Shown here: piece after piece, positions 25,295-32,707 of the stretch | Numbering within the stretch: the first letter of the stretch is position 1 | How the letters are laid out: each line of letters opens with the position of its first letter | From: Bacteroidales bacterium UBA3844 | GTDB lineage: Bacteria > Bacteroidota > Bacteroidia > Bacteroidales > Paludibacteraceae | Assembly: GCA_002392915.1 (NCBI GenBank) | Contig: DGHQ01000059.1 | Coordinates: 1-64,000, forward strand | Direction of reading: 5' to 3' | DNA length: 64,000 bases | Notes under the pieces: generated by a model | The model's input: only the letters and a program-made list of their open reading frames with translations | Told to the model about the DNA's origin: nothing | Databases searched by the model: none | Program-made: the position numbers and the translations under genes

Positions 25295-26533
25295 TTAGAA
25301 CTTCATCACAAGTGCTAGTCCATTACCTCTAGCCTCCATGTCGAATTCAGGCTTCCAACTAGTCTCAACTGGGGTTTCTGCTGGGATTTCTGTCGGATCA
25401 ACATTATATCTGTTGACAATCTCGTTCACCTTCTTGTGTGCTCTCTTCTCCTTGATGATTCCCCATACAAGCAGTGCGGCTCCAGAGGCATAGCATCCGA
25501 TCATAGGATACAACGTCGTCTTCTTATAATCTTTTGCCTTATCCATATCAGATTTGAATGAAGAGTTGTAGAAAAGAGTATTGAAATTATTATCTCTATT
25601 GTCTACGCTATCAAACGATTTATACGCATTGTAAGCAGCATCAGCCTCTTTCTCCGCATCGTTTAATCCAGTTTGAGCATTTTCCAAACTTGCTTGAGCA
25701 TTTGTCAAACTTGTTTGTGCAGCATCAAATTCTTTTTTGGCATTTTGGTACGGTTCAGACCCTTCTACGTATAATTTTTTTACGTCTTCAAATTTACTGT
25801 TAGCTGAATTGAAAATATCAGTCGCATTTTCTACTGCATAATTTGCATTGTTCAAAATACCCTCTGCCTCAATTCTCTTTGCATCAGCAGCATTATATGT
25901 TGCATAAAGATCATTTACCTTCTCCGCATATTTTGCGTTAGCCTCAGCCACATGGTTCTCGTAAGCAGATTTCTTGTCATCGTAATCCTTTGACGCCCAA
26001 ATATATTGAGCAGTCCAAAGTCCTCCGCCTACAATCAAAGCTCCACCTGTGATGATCATCGCTCTGCCGACACGCTCGCTCTTGTGGGCACGTGTGAAAT
26101 CAGTCCAATCCTTGCCTAGGACAGCGTGAGCCTGCTCCTCAGAGATGCTTCTACCCCACTTCAACAAACCTGATTTCTCTTTTCTTGCGTACTCCAAAAA
26201 ATCATTTGATATTGGCATTGTATCGCCTAATGCCACAGAGTCGACGGGAGTCTCTGCGACAACAGGAGCTTCTACTTGCGTCTCTCCGACTGGAGTTGAG
26301 AAAGAGATCACCTCCTTCTGTCCGTTTTCATACTTAAGCATAAGGACATCAGTTTTCTTCTCCACGAATGTAGGACCATTCTGGTTTTTCCACTGCTTGT
26401 ACTTAACTTTGTTTGTGCTGACTTCCAATATTTTACATTGGATTTCTTCTCCGTCGCGCTTCACTATAACATCTTGCGCGATTGCCGATACGACTGACGC
26501 CATCGACACTAGGACTAAAAATAGTCGTTTCAT
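25295..26533 (-). CDS. Exported coiled-coil protein of unknown function
   Basis: 412 residues. A signal peptide (MKRLFLVLVSMASVVSAIA) is followed by a small beta domain (about 20-80, 'DVIVKRDGEEIQCKILEVS...VKYKQW') that is common at the N-terminus of Bacteroidetes envelope proteins. Then come a linker, a hydrophobic segment (about 155-180), a long Ala/Asn/Glu/Lys coiled coil (about 185-310) and a second hydrophobic segment (about 345-365). The topology suggests an envelope protein whose coiled coil lies between two membrane anchors. A -7 box (CAAAAATA, 26676-26683) lies about 145 bases upstream. Family not recognised. Confidence 0.75.
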   Translation of the reverse strand: MKRLFLVLVSMASVVSAIAQDVIVKRDGEEIQCKILEVSTNKVKYKQWKNQNGPTFVEKKTDVLMLKYENGQKEVISFSTPVGETQVEAPVVAETPVDSVALGDTMPISNDFLEYARKEKSGLLKWGRSISEEQAHAVLGKDWTDFTRAHKSERVGRAMIITGGALIVGGGLWTAQYIWASKDYDDKKSAYENHVAEANAKYAEKVNDLYATYNAADAKRIEAEGILNNANYAVENATDIFNSANSKFEDVKKLYVEGSEPYQNAKKEFDAAQTSLTNAQASLENAQTGLNDAEKEADAAYNAYKSFDSVDNRDNNFNTLFYNSSFKSDMDKAKDYKKTTLYPMIGCYASGAALLVWGIIKEKRAHKKVNEIVNRYNVDPTEIPAETPVETSWKPEFDMEARGNGLALVMKF

Positions 26534-26874
26534 TGTTTTTAAATTTCCCCGATTCCGTAAGGATTATACACAATTACATTATACAAACGTCGGAATCTTA
26601 CTCATTTATAGTGATTTACCATAGTTAAAAATTTGACTAAACGAGTAAACGTTCGTAGGATTTAAATATCGTCCGCAAAAATAATTATTTTTCGGAAATA
26701 ATAACAGATAGCACAAAAATAAAATTATGAACATCTTAATAACAAAAACGCATATAACTTTAGCAAAAAGTTCGACAAGAGCAATAAAAAAGACGAGAGA
26801 ATCTAAAGACCCTCCCGTCTACCCAATTTCAACATTTCAGCGGAAATTTCATTGTAAATACGTGTTTTTTTCCG
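26534..26874. other. Intergenic region with promoter box, terminator and repeat copy
   Basis: It contains the -7 box of the 25295-26533 gene, the ATPase terminator (26786-26820) and repeat copy 1 (from 26839). A plus-strand frame at 26727-27020 crosses these elements and is not credible. Confidence 0.6.
26786..26820 (-). terminator. Terminator downstream of the AAA ATPase
   Basis: The minus strand reads AGACGGGAGGG..CTCTCGTCT followed by six Ts; it lies about 55 bases past the ATPase stop. Confidence 0.7.
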
Positions 26875-26876
26875 CT
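26839..26876. repeat. Hairpin repeat copy 1 (38 bp), at the ATPase stop codon
   Basis: The unit starts AGCGGAAA, ends TTTCCGCT (perfect inverted ends) and has the conserved core TTGTAAATACGTG. The ATPase stop codon TAG (26875-26877) is formed by the edge of the repeat. Confidence 0.9.
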
Positions 26877-28182
26877 AACACATATTTTTATCAATATATT
26901 CAAGCAAAAAATCCTGAACTCCTATATACAAAATTCCATTTTCATCCATCCATTGGATTATATCTTCTTTTACAACAACTATTTTTAGAAAGGAATCTTC
27001 AATACGGAGGAAAGAATTAATCTCCTGCTCTCGTTTCTCAGAAGTGTCAACATTAAGAGCAGACTGTATATAAAAGCGCTGAGATCCCTTATTCACAATA
27101 AAATCGACCTCTAATTTCGACTGCTTGGATATTCCATCCTCGTCTTTGTAATTATGTACAACAACCCCCACATCTACGCTTAGATTTCTAGCAATCAATT
27201 CATTATATATTGCATTTTCCATAATATGGCTTTCCTCTTGTTGTCGAAAATTTAAACGGACATTTCGTAAGCCGACATCTGAAAAATAATATTTCAATGG
27301 AGTAGAAATGTATGCACGTCCCTTCACATCGTACCTTTGTGCCTCACTTATCAAAAAGGCATTTTCAAAATATTGCAAATAAGATGCGATTGTCTCACTT
27401 TTTATATTTATTTTTTTTTCACTCTTAAATGTATTGGCGATACGTGAAGGATTGCTTAGTGAACCAACCGAAGAAGCTATAGTATCGAGCAAAATTTCAA
27501 GCGTCTCTGTCTTGCCTTTCAGATTATTTCTCTCCAATATATCTTTCATGTAGGTCAATTCAAATAGCTTTCTCAAATATTCACCCTTCTCCTCATGTGT
27601 TTTCAGATGCATCACGTACGGCATTCCTCCATAAGTGAGATACTCACGCCAAGCATATCTTTTATCTCCTTCATACGCTTTATAAAACTCTGAATAAGTC
27701 AATGGGAAAATACGGATTTCATCGCCTCTGTCTCTAAAATCGGAAAGAATATCCGTCGACAACATTTTTGAATTGCTTCCTGTCACATAAATATCCACAT
27801 TAGGCAATTTCATCAATCCTAACAGCACATCAACAAATGTGATCTTCGATTCAGAACCCTTTGGCAAATACGGATTCGCAATACTTTCAACCTTTTGGAT
27901 CTCGTCAATTATAACATAATATTGATTACCTGTATCTGAGACTACCTCTCTTATGTGTTTACTAAGTTCAACAGGATTCCTATACATCATATTCACATCA
28001 TCTTCCAACGATAAGGAAACAATACACTTATTTGGGACTCCTGCCGACAACAAATGATTTATAAACAAATCATTAAGAAGAAATGACTTGCCACACCTTC
28101 TGATTCCTGTTATTATTTTTACCTTTCCATTCCATTTTTTTGATATTAGTTTTGAAAGGTAACGGTCTCTTTCTATCTTCAT
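26875..28182 (-). CDS. AAA+ ATPase with DUF4143-type C-terminal domain
   Basis: 435 residues from ATG 28182. The frame stays open through the repeat to a GTG at 28224, but those codons are repeat sequence. AAA_14-type ATPase: Walker A GIRRCGKS (26-33), Walker B 'VIIDEIQ' (about 90-96), sensor 'YVTGSNSKML'. The C-terminal half is the DUF4143 type, with 'SYLQYFENAFLI', 'YYFSDVGLRN', a nuclease-like 'ENAIYNELI' and 'EVDFIV' core. These proteins are common in prokaryotes and their role is unclear; they are often in variable, repeat-rich loci. The gene fills the space between repeat copies 1 and 2 almost exactly. No promoter box was found. Confidence 0.85.
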   Translation of the reverse strand: MKIERDRYLSKLISKKWNGKVKIITGIRRCGKSFLLNDLFINHLLSAGVPNKCIVSLSLEDDVNMMYRNPVELSKHIREVVSDTGNQYYVIIDEIQKVESIANPYLPKGSESKITFVDVLLGLMKLPNVDIYVTGSNSKMLSTDILSDFRDRGDEIRIFPLTYSEFYKAYEGDKRYAWREYLTYGGMPYVMHLKTHEEKGEYLRKLFELTYMKDILERNNLKGKTETLEILLDTIASSVGSLSNPSRIANTFKSEKKINIKSETIASYLQYFENAFLISEAQRYDVKGRAYISTPLKYYFSDVGLRNVRLNFRQQEESHIMENAIYNELIARNLSVDVGVVVHNYKDEDGISKQSKLEVDFIVNKGSQRFYIQSALNVDTSEKREQEINSFLRIEDSFLKIVVVKEDIIQWMDENGILYIGVQDFLLEYIDKNMC

Positions 28183-28185
28183 TAT

Positions 28186-28370
28186 AGCGGAAATTTTATT
28201 GTAAATACGTGTTTTTTCCGCCACAAAGTTACTAAAATCTCTTTCAATTCAATGTCTCAGCGGAAATTTCGTTGTAAATACGTGTTTTTTTCCGCTATAA
28301 AGTCAGTATAATTCTTTTCAATTCAATACATCAGCGGAAATTTTATTGTAAATACGTGATTTTTTCCGCT
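28186..28370. repeat. Array of three hairpin repeats (copies 2-4) upstream of the ATPase
   Basis: Copies at 28186-28222, 28259-28296 and 28333-28370 share the AGCGGAAA...TTTCCGCT ends and the TTGTAAATACGTG core with copy 1, in the same orientation. The period is 73 and 74 bases. The two spacers are also alike (both contain 'TTTCAATTCAAT'), so this is a tandem repeat of about 74 bp, not a CRISPR. Copy 2 ends CCGCC rather than CCGCT and has one T fewer. Confidence 0.9.
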
Positions 28371-28390
28371 AACACAAATTCTACACACAA

Positions 28391-28421
28391 AAAAGCGAGA
28401 AGACTTTTATCCTCTCGCTTT
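28391..28421 (-). terminator. Terminator of fumarase
   Basis: A stem AAAGCGAGA/TCTCGCTTT with a 13-base loop is followed on the minus strand by a T-run. It lies about 75 bases past the fumarase stop, next to the repeat array. Confidence 0.85.
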
Positions 28422-28497
28422 GTCTATAAGTTCAAAGTTTTAGATCATAGAACTCTGCTCTAACCTCAAAGCCCTAACCTCTAACCCTTAACTCTCA

Positions 28498-30147
28498 TTA
28501 TTTCTTGCAACCTGGACACCAAGGCTGTAACTGCTTGAAGAAGTCGTTACCCTTGTCGTCTACCAAGATGAATGCTGGGAAGTTCTCAACCTCAATCTTC
28601 CAAATTGCCTCCATTCCTAGTTCTGGATACTCTACGCACTCAATGCTCTTGATATTGTTCTGAGCAAGGATTGCTGCAGGTCCACCGATTGAACCAAGAT
28701 AGAATCCGCCGTGTTTCTTACATGCATCTGTGACTGCCTGGCTACGGTTACCCTTTGCTAGCATGATCATGCTGCCTCCGTGATCCTGGAACTCATCTAC
28801 GTATGGATCCATACGTCCTGCTGTTGTAGGTCCCATTGATCCACATGGCATTCCTTCTGGTGTCTTAGCAGGTCCAGCATAGTAGATTGGATGATCCTTG
28901 ATGTACTGAGGCAAATCCTCACCAGCATCAAGTTTTGCCTTTAGCTTAGCATGCGCGATATCACGACCTACGATGATTGTTCCGTTCAAAGACAAACGAG
29001 TCGCAACTGGATACTTAGAAAGGATCTTGCAAACCTCGCTCATTGGCTGGTTAAGGTCAATCTTAACTGCGTCGCCCTCTCCTGCGCTTCTCAACGACTC
29101 TGGAATCAACTCGTATGGTTTGTCGTCCATCTTCTCGATCCAAATACCATCCTTGTTGATCTTACACTTGATATTACGGTCGGCCGAACATGACACTCCA
29201 AGACCGATTGGGCATGATGCTCCGTGGCGTGGAAGACGGATGATACGAACGTCATGAGCCATATATTTACCGCCGAACTGAGCTCCTAGACCAATCTTAT
29301 GAGCCTCCTCAAGAATCTCCTTCTCTAGCTCCACATCACGGAACGCGCGTCCTGTCTCATCTCCTGTTGTTGGTAGAGAGTCATAGTAGTGTGTCGACGC
29401 AAGTTTAACTGTTAGCAGGTTCTTCTCCGCACTTGTTCCACCGATCACGAATGCGATGTGGTATGGAGGACAAGCTGCTGTACCAAGGCTCTTCATCTTC
29501 TCAATCAAGAATGGAATCAAAGTGCCACGGTTCTGGATTCTTGCTTTTGTCTCCTGATATAGATATGTCTTGTTGGCAGAACCACCACCCTTAGTCACAC
29601 AAAGGAACTTATATTCCATACCCTCTGTAGCCTCGATGTCGATCTGAGCTGGAAGGTTGCACTTTGTGTTGACTTCGTCGAACATGTTAAGCGGAGCATT
29701 CTGAGAATAACGTAGGTTCTCCTCTGTGTATGTCTTGTAAACACCCTTAGATAGAGCCTCCTCGTCGCAGAATCCTGTCCAAACCTGCTGTCCCTTCTCA
29801 CCGTGGATGATTGCAGTACCTGTATCCTGGCACAATGGAAGTTTTCCCTTTGCTGCCACCTCTGCATTGCGAAGGAATGTCAAAGCGACATACTTGTCAT
29901 TCTCTGAAGCCTCTGGGTCGTTAAGAATCTTAGCAACCTGCTCGTTGTGTGAGCGACGTAGCATAAATGAAACATCACGGAATGCAGCGTTCGACATTGC
30001 TGTCAAAGCCTCTGGAGTGATCTTTAGAATCTGATGTCCCTCAAATTCGCTTACTGATACACCCTCTTTTGTAAGCAAGTAGTATTCTGTGTCGTCCTTG
30101 CCCAACTGGAACATAGGAGCGTACTTAAACTCTGGTGCTTTAGCCAT
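28498..30147 (-). CDS. Fumarate hydratase, class I (iron-sulfur)
   Basis: 549 residues, the usual length for the single-chain FumA/FumB type. It interconverts fumarate and malate in the cytoplasm; in Bacteroidales this serves the reductive branch to succinate and propionate. The three likely 4Fe-4S ligands are Cys106 ('PLCQDTGT'), Cys226 ('AACPPYH') and Cys312 ('GASCPIG'). Other signatures are 'GGGSANKTYLYQ' and 'GSMGPTTAGRMDPYVD'. It starts with ATG 30147 and has its own terminator. The gap to the ROK gene upstream is 108 bases and contains a palindrome (30168-30191). Confidence 0.95.
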   Translation of the reverse strand: MAKAPEFKYAPMFQLGKDDTEYYLLTKEGVSVSEFEGHQILKITPEALTAMSNAAFRDVSFMLRRSHNEQVAKILNDPEASENDKYVALTFLRNAEVAAKGKLPLCQDTGTAIIHGEKGQQVWTGFCDEEALSKGVYKTYTEENLRYSQNAPLNMFDEVNTKCNLPAQIDIEATEGMEYKFLCVTKGGGSANKTYLYQETKARIQNRGTLIPFLIEKMKSLGTAACPPYHIAFVIGGTSAEKNLLTVKLASTHYYDSLPTTGDETGRAFRDVELEKEILEEAHKIGLGAQFGGKYMAHDVRIIRLPRHGASCPIGLGVSCSADRNIKCKINKDGIWIEKMDDKPYELIPESLRSAGEGDAVKIDLNQPMSEVCKILSKYPVATRLSLNGTIIVGRDIAHAKLKAKLDAGEDLPQYIKDHPIYYAGPAKTPEGMPCGSMGPTTAGRMDPYVDEFQDHGGSMIMLAKGNRSQAVTDACKKHGGFYLGSIGGPAAILAQNNIKSIECVEYPELGMEAIWKIEVENFPAFILVDDKGNDFFKQLQPWCPGCKK

Positions 30148-30167
30148 AATTTATTTTAGTTTTAATG

Positions 30168-30191
30168 GTAGACGGAATTATCACCGTCTAC
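30168..30191. other. Perfect palindrome between ROK kinase and fumarase
   Basis: GTAGACGG and CCGTCTAC are separated by 8 bases. No T-run follows on the minus strand, so it is either a weak terminator of the ROK transcript or an operator; undecided. Confidence 0.45.
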
Positions 30192-30255
30192 ATATTTATT
30201 TATCGATTTCATTGCAGCGACGCGAATAATCCCGTCGCCACGGATGTTTTCTCAA

Positions 30256-31215
30256 TTACCAAGCAAGCGCTGATGCTCCAAGAATAGCAGCGTCGCCATC
30301 CTTAAGCTGAGATGTCAACACCTTGATTTTGCCACGGAATGTTGGCATCAAGTTGGCATCCATTGTTGCCTTCAAATCGTCGATGAAAAGATCCGCGCTC
30401 TTCACTGGTCCACCGAACATAACAATTGCCTCTGGAGAAGAGAACTTAACGAAGTCTGCAAATGCCTCACCAAGGATGACTCCTACGCTCTTCATCACCT
30501 CCTTACCAATTTTGTCGCCCTTGCGCGCCGCATTGCACACATCAAGACCCGTGATCTTATCAAGAGGAATTTCACGAAGAACTGAAGGCTCGTTTGAAGT
30601 CTGAAGAAGTTCCTGTGCAGAACGGATAATACCTGTAGCAGAAGTATATGTCTCAAGACATCCTTTCTGTCCACAACCACACTGGCGTCCACCACGGCGA
30701 ACGATCACGTGACCAAGCTCTCCGGCATTTCCGTCGTGACCATAAACAAGCTTTCCATTGCAGACGATGCCCGATCCGACACCCGTACCAAGAGTGATCA
30801 TGATGAAATCCTTCATTCCCTTTGCTGCTCCATACATCATCTCTCCGATTGTTGCAGCATTGGCATCATTAGTAAGAGTGCAAGGCACACCAAACTTGTT
30901 TGTAAGGATCTTGGCGAACTCAATAGTGCCTTTCCAAGGAAGGTTGGCTGCATTCTCGATATTGCCTGTATAGTAGTTTGCGTTAGGAGCGCCCACACCG
31001 ATACCTTTGATTTTGTCAATTCCACCGTTCTCTGCGATAAGCTTTGAAAGAGCAGAATGAAGCTCGTTGATATACGCGTCAAGATCAGCTCCAAACTGCT
31101 GAGTCTTGATAGAACTACTTGCGATCACTTTACCGTTAGCGTCTACAATTCCGAACGCTGTGTTCGTACCACCTACGTCTATACCTACAACGTAAGGCTT
31201 TACAATATCAGTCAT
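30256..31215 (-). CDS. ROK-family sugar kinase (glucokinase-like)
   Basis: 319 residues. It shows the ATP-binding 'GIDVGGTNTAFG' near residue 11, 'TLGTGVGSGI' at about 143 and the ROK zinc site ('ELGHVIVRRGGRQCGCGQKGCLE', about 168-190; His and three Cys). There is no helix-turn-helix, so it is a kinase rather than a repressor. It probably phosphorylates glucose or a related hexose in the cytoplasm. It lies 47 bases downstream of the sugar MFS gene on the same strand and also has its own -7 box at 31252-31259. Confidence 0.92.
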   Translation of the reverse strand: MTDIVKPYVVGIDVGGTNTAFGIVDANGKVIASSSIKTQQFGADLDAYINELHSALSKLIAENGGIDKIKGIGVGAPNANYYTGNIENAANLPWKGTIEFAKILTNKFGVPCTLTNDANAATIGEMMYGAAKGMKDFIMITLGTGVGSGIVCNGKLVYGHDGNAGELGHVIVRRGGRQCGCGQKGCLETYTSATGIIRSAQELLQTSNEPSVLREIPLDKITGLDVCNAARKGDKIGKEVMKSVGVILGEAFADFVKFSSPEAIVMFGGPVKSADLFIDDLKATMDANLMPTFRGKIKVLTSQLKDGDAAILGASALAW

Positions 31216-31251
31216 AATATATCTTATTTTTTATTTATTTCAATTTTGTAG

Positions 31252-31259
31252 CAAAGTTA
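31252..31259 (-). promoter_or_regulatory. -7 box for the ROK kinase
   Basis: TAACTTTG on the minus strand, lying just before the stop of the MFS gene, with a leader of about 30 bases. Confidence 0.45.
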
Positions 31260-31262
31260 GCA

Positions 31263-32693
31263 CTATTTGCGAATTGTGCAACCCTTAAATCCATACCACA
31301 TCAAATAAACATAGCAGACAATTGGCAACGCGAATGCCATGTGCACTCCTATATTATCCGCCAAAAGTCCCTGCAACGGTGGAATCACCGCTCCTCCAAG
31401 TATCATCATCACCAACAGAGAAGATCCCTGAGCTGTATGCTCTCCCAATTCCCTGATAGCCAATGTGAACACATTTGAGAACATGATGGAATTGAACAAA
31501 CCGACTGCCAAAATGCACCACAACGACAACATTCCGTCAAACACCAACATCGCCACCAAAAGAGCTATGTTGATCATCGCAAAAATGCCCAATGTGCGAG
31601 ACGGTTTACTCTTAGCTGCAACGAAAGCAAAATAGTTGGCAACCAAATATCCTAAAAATGGAAGCACCTCTTCTATGTGGAATCCAGTGATTGAGAAAAT
31701 CAAACCAAATCCACAAACTGTGACACTCGCCATATAACCGTACTTTTTGACATTATCCATATCACTCATCGAAAGCGACCCTACAAATCTTCCAATCATC
31801 GCGCCACCCCAATAGAATGCCAAAAATCTTCCTGCCGTAAACTCCTGGATTATTCCCACACACTCCTTCATATATGTGACAAGGTTGCTGCCGATCGCCA
31901 CCTCTCCTCCGACATAGAAGAATATAGCGAACATTCCGAACACCAGATGAGGATACTCAAGAGCACTCTTCTTTTTACTTGCAACTGTTTCTGAATATAT
32001 TGAGATGGAACTGTCGGAAGCCGACGGAACTCCTTCTTCACCATCTTTTTTAGGGTTTCTCATATCTGGGATATCAGACAAAAATATAGTCACAGCCAAG
32101 AAAAGCAAAATACATGCGAGAGCCAAATAAGGAATCTGCACAGCCTGTGCTCCACCTCTGTATGGATCCTCATCATTGAAGAAATTGAATATCACATACG
32201 AACCGACAATCGGAGCGATTGTTGTGCCGAGAGAATTGAATCCCTGAGAAAGATTCAGTCGGCTTGACGATGTCTCCGGAGTGCCTAGCATCGACACCAA
32301 CGGATTGGCTGAAATCTGAAGGAATGTGAATCCTGTGCCAAGCAAGAACAATGCGCACAAAAAGACTGGGAAACTAGGATCCATAGACCCTGCCTCCTCA
32401 AAAAACATCAGACATGCCGCCGTCGACGTGAGCAGTCCCGCTATGATCGCATTCTTATATCCAACTTTGTCTATCGGATCCCCGATGTGTCGGCTAACCA
32501 AAAAATAGATCAGTGATATCACAAAATATGCTGTGAAGAAAGCAAACTGGACCAGATTTGCCTGAAAGTTAGATAACTCGAACACAGACTTGAAATAAGG
32601 AATCAACATATCATTCAGACACGTGATGAATCCCCATATAAAAAACAAACCTGTAAGGATTGTCAACGGATATTTATATGACTTTTCTTCCAT
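31263..32693 (-). CDS. MFS sugar transporter (glucose/galactose/fucose type)
   Basis: 476 residues with about 12 hydrophobic segments and a hydrophilic central loop (about 215-240). 'FFIWGFITCLNDMLIPYFK' near the N-terminus and 'QGFNSLGTTIAPI' in the middle are hallmarks of the FucP/GluP proton-sugar symporters. It imports a hexose across the inner membrane. It starts 14 bases after the stop of the upstream TonB receptor gene and is followed by the ROK kinase, giving an uptake-phosphorylation block. Confidence 0.92.
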   Translation of the reverse strand: MEEKSYKYPLTILTGLFFIWGFITCLNDMLIPYFKSVFELSNFQANLVQFAFFTAYFVISLIYFLVSRHIGDPIDKVGYKNAIIAGLLTSTAACLMFFEEAGSMDPSFPVFLCALFLLGTGFTFLQISANPLVSMLGTPETSSSRLNLSQGFNSLGTTIAPIVGSYVIFNFFNDEDPYRGGAQAVQIPYLALACILLFLAVTIFLSDIPDMRNPKKDGEEGVPSASDSSISIYSETVASKKKSALEYPHLVFGMFAIFFYVGGEVAIGSNLVTYMKECVGIIQEFTAGRFLAFYWGGAMIGRFVGSLSMSDMDNVKKYGYMASVTVCGFGLIFSITGFHIEEVLPFLGYLVANYFAFVAAKSKPSRTLGIFAMINIALLVAMLVFDGMLSLWCILAVGLFNSIMFSNVFTLAIRELGEHTAQGSSLLVMMILGGAVIPPLQGLLADNIGVHMAFALPIVCYVYLMWYGFKGCTIRK

Positions 32694-32707
32694 CTTAATA
32701 ATGTATG

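Noticed and set aside
26727..27020. 97-codon plus-strand frame
   Set aside because: Runs through a terminator, a repeat copy and the 3' end of the ATPase gene on the other strand.
28183..28224. Longer ATPase start at GTG 28224
   Set aside because: The extra codons are repeat copy 2 read in frame; conserved protein sequence begins at ATG 28182.
28186..28370. Possible CRISPR array next to the ATPase
   Set aside because: The spacers resemble each other, there are only three units, and no cas genes are present; it is a tandem repeat.
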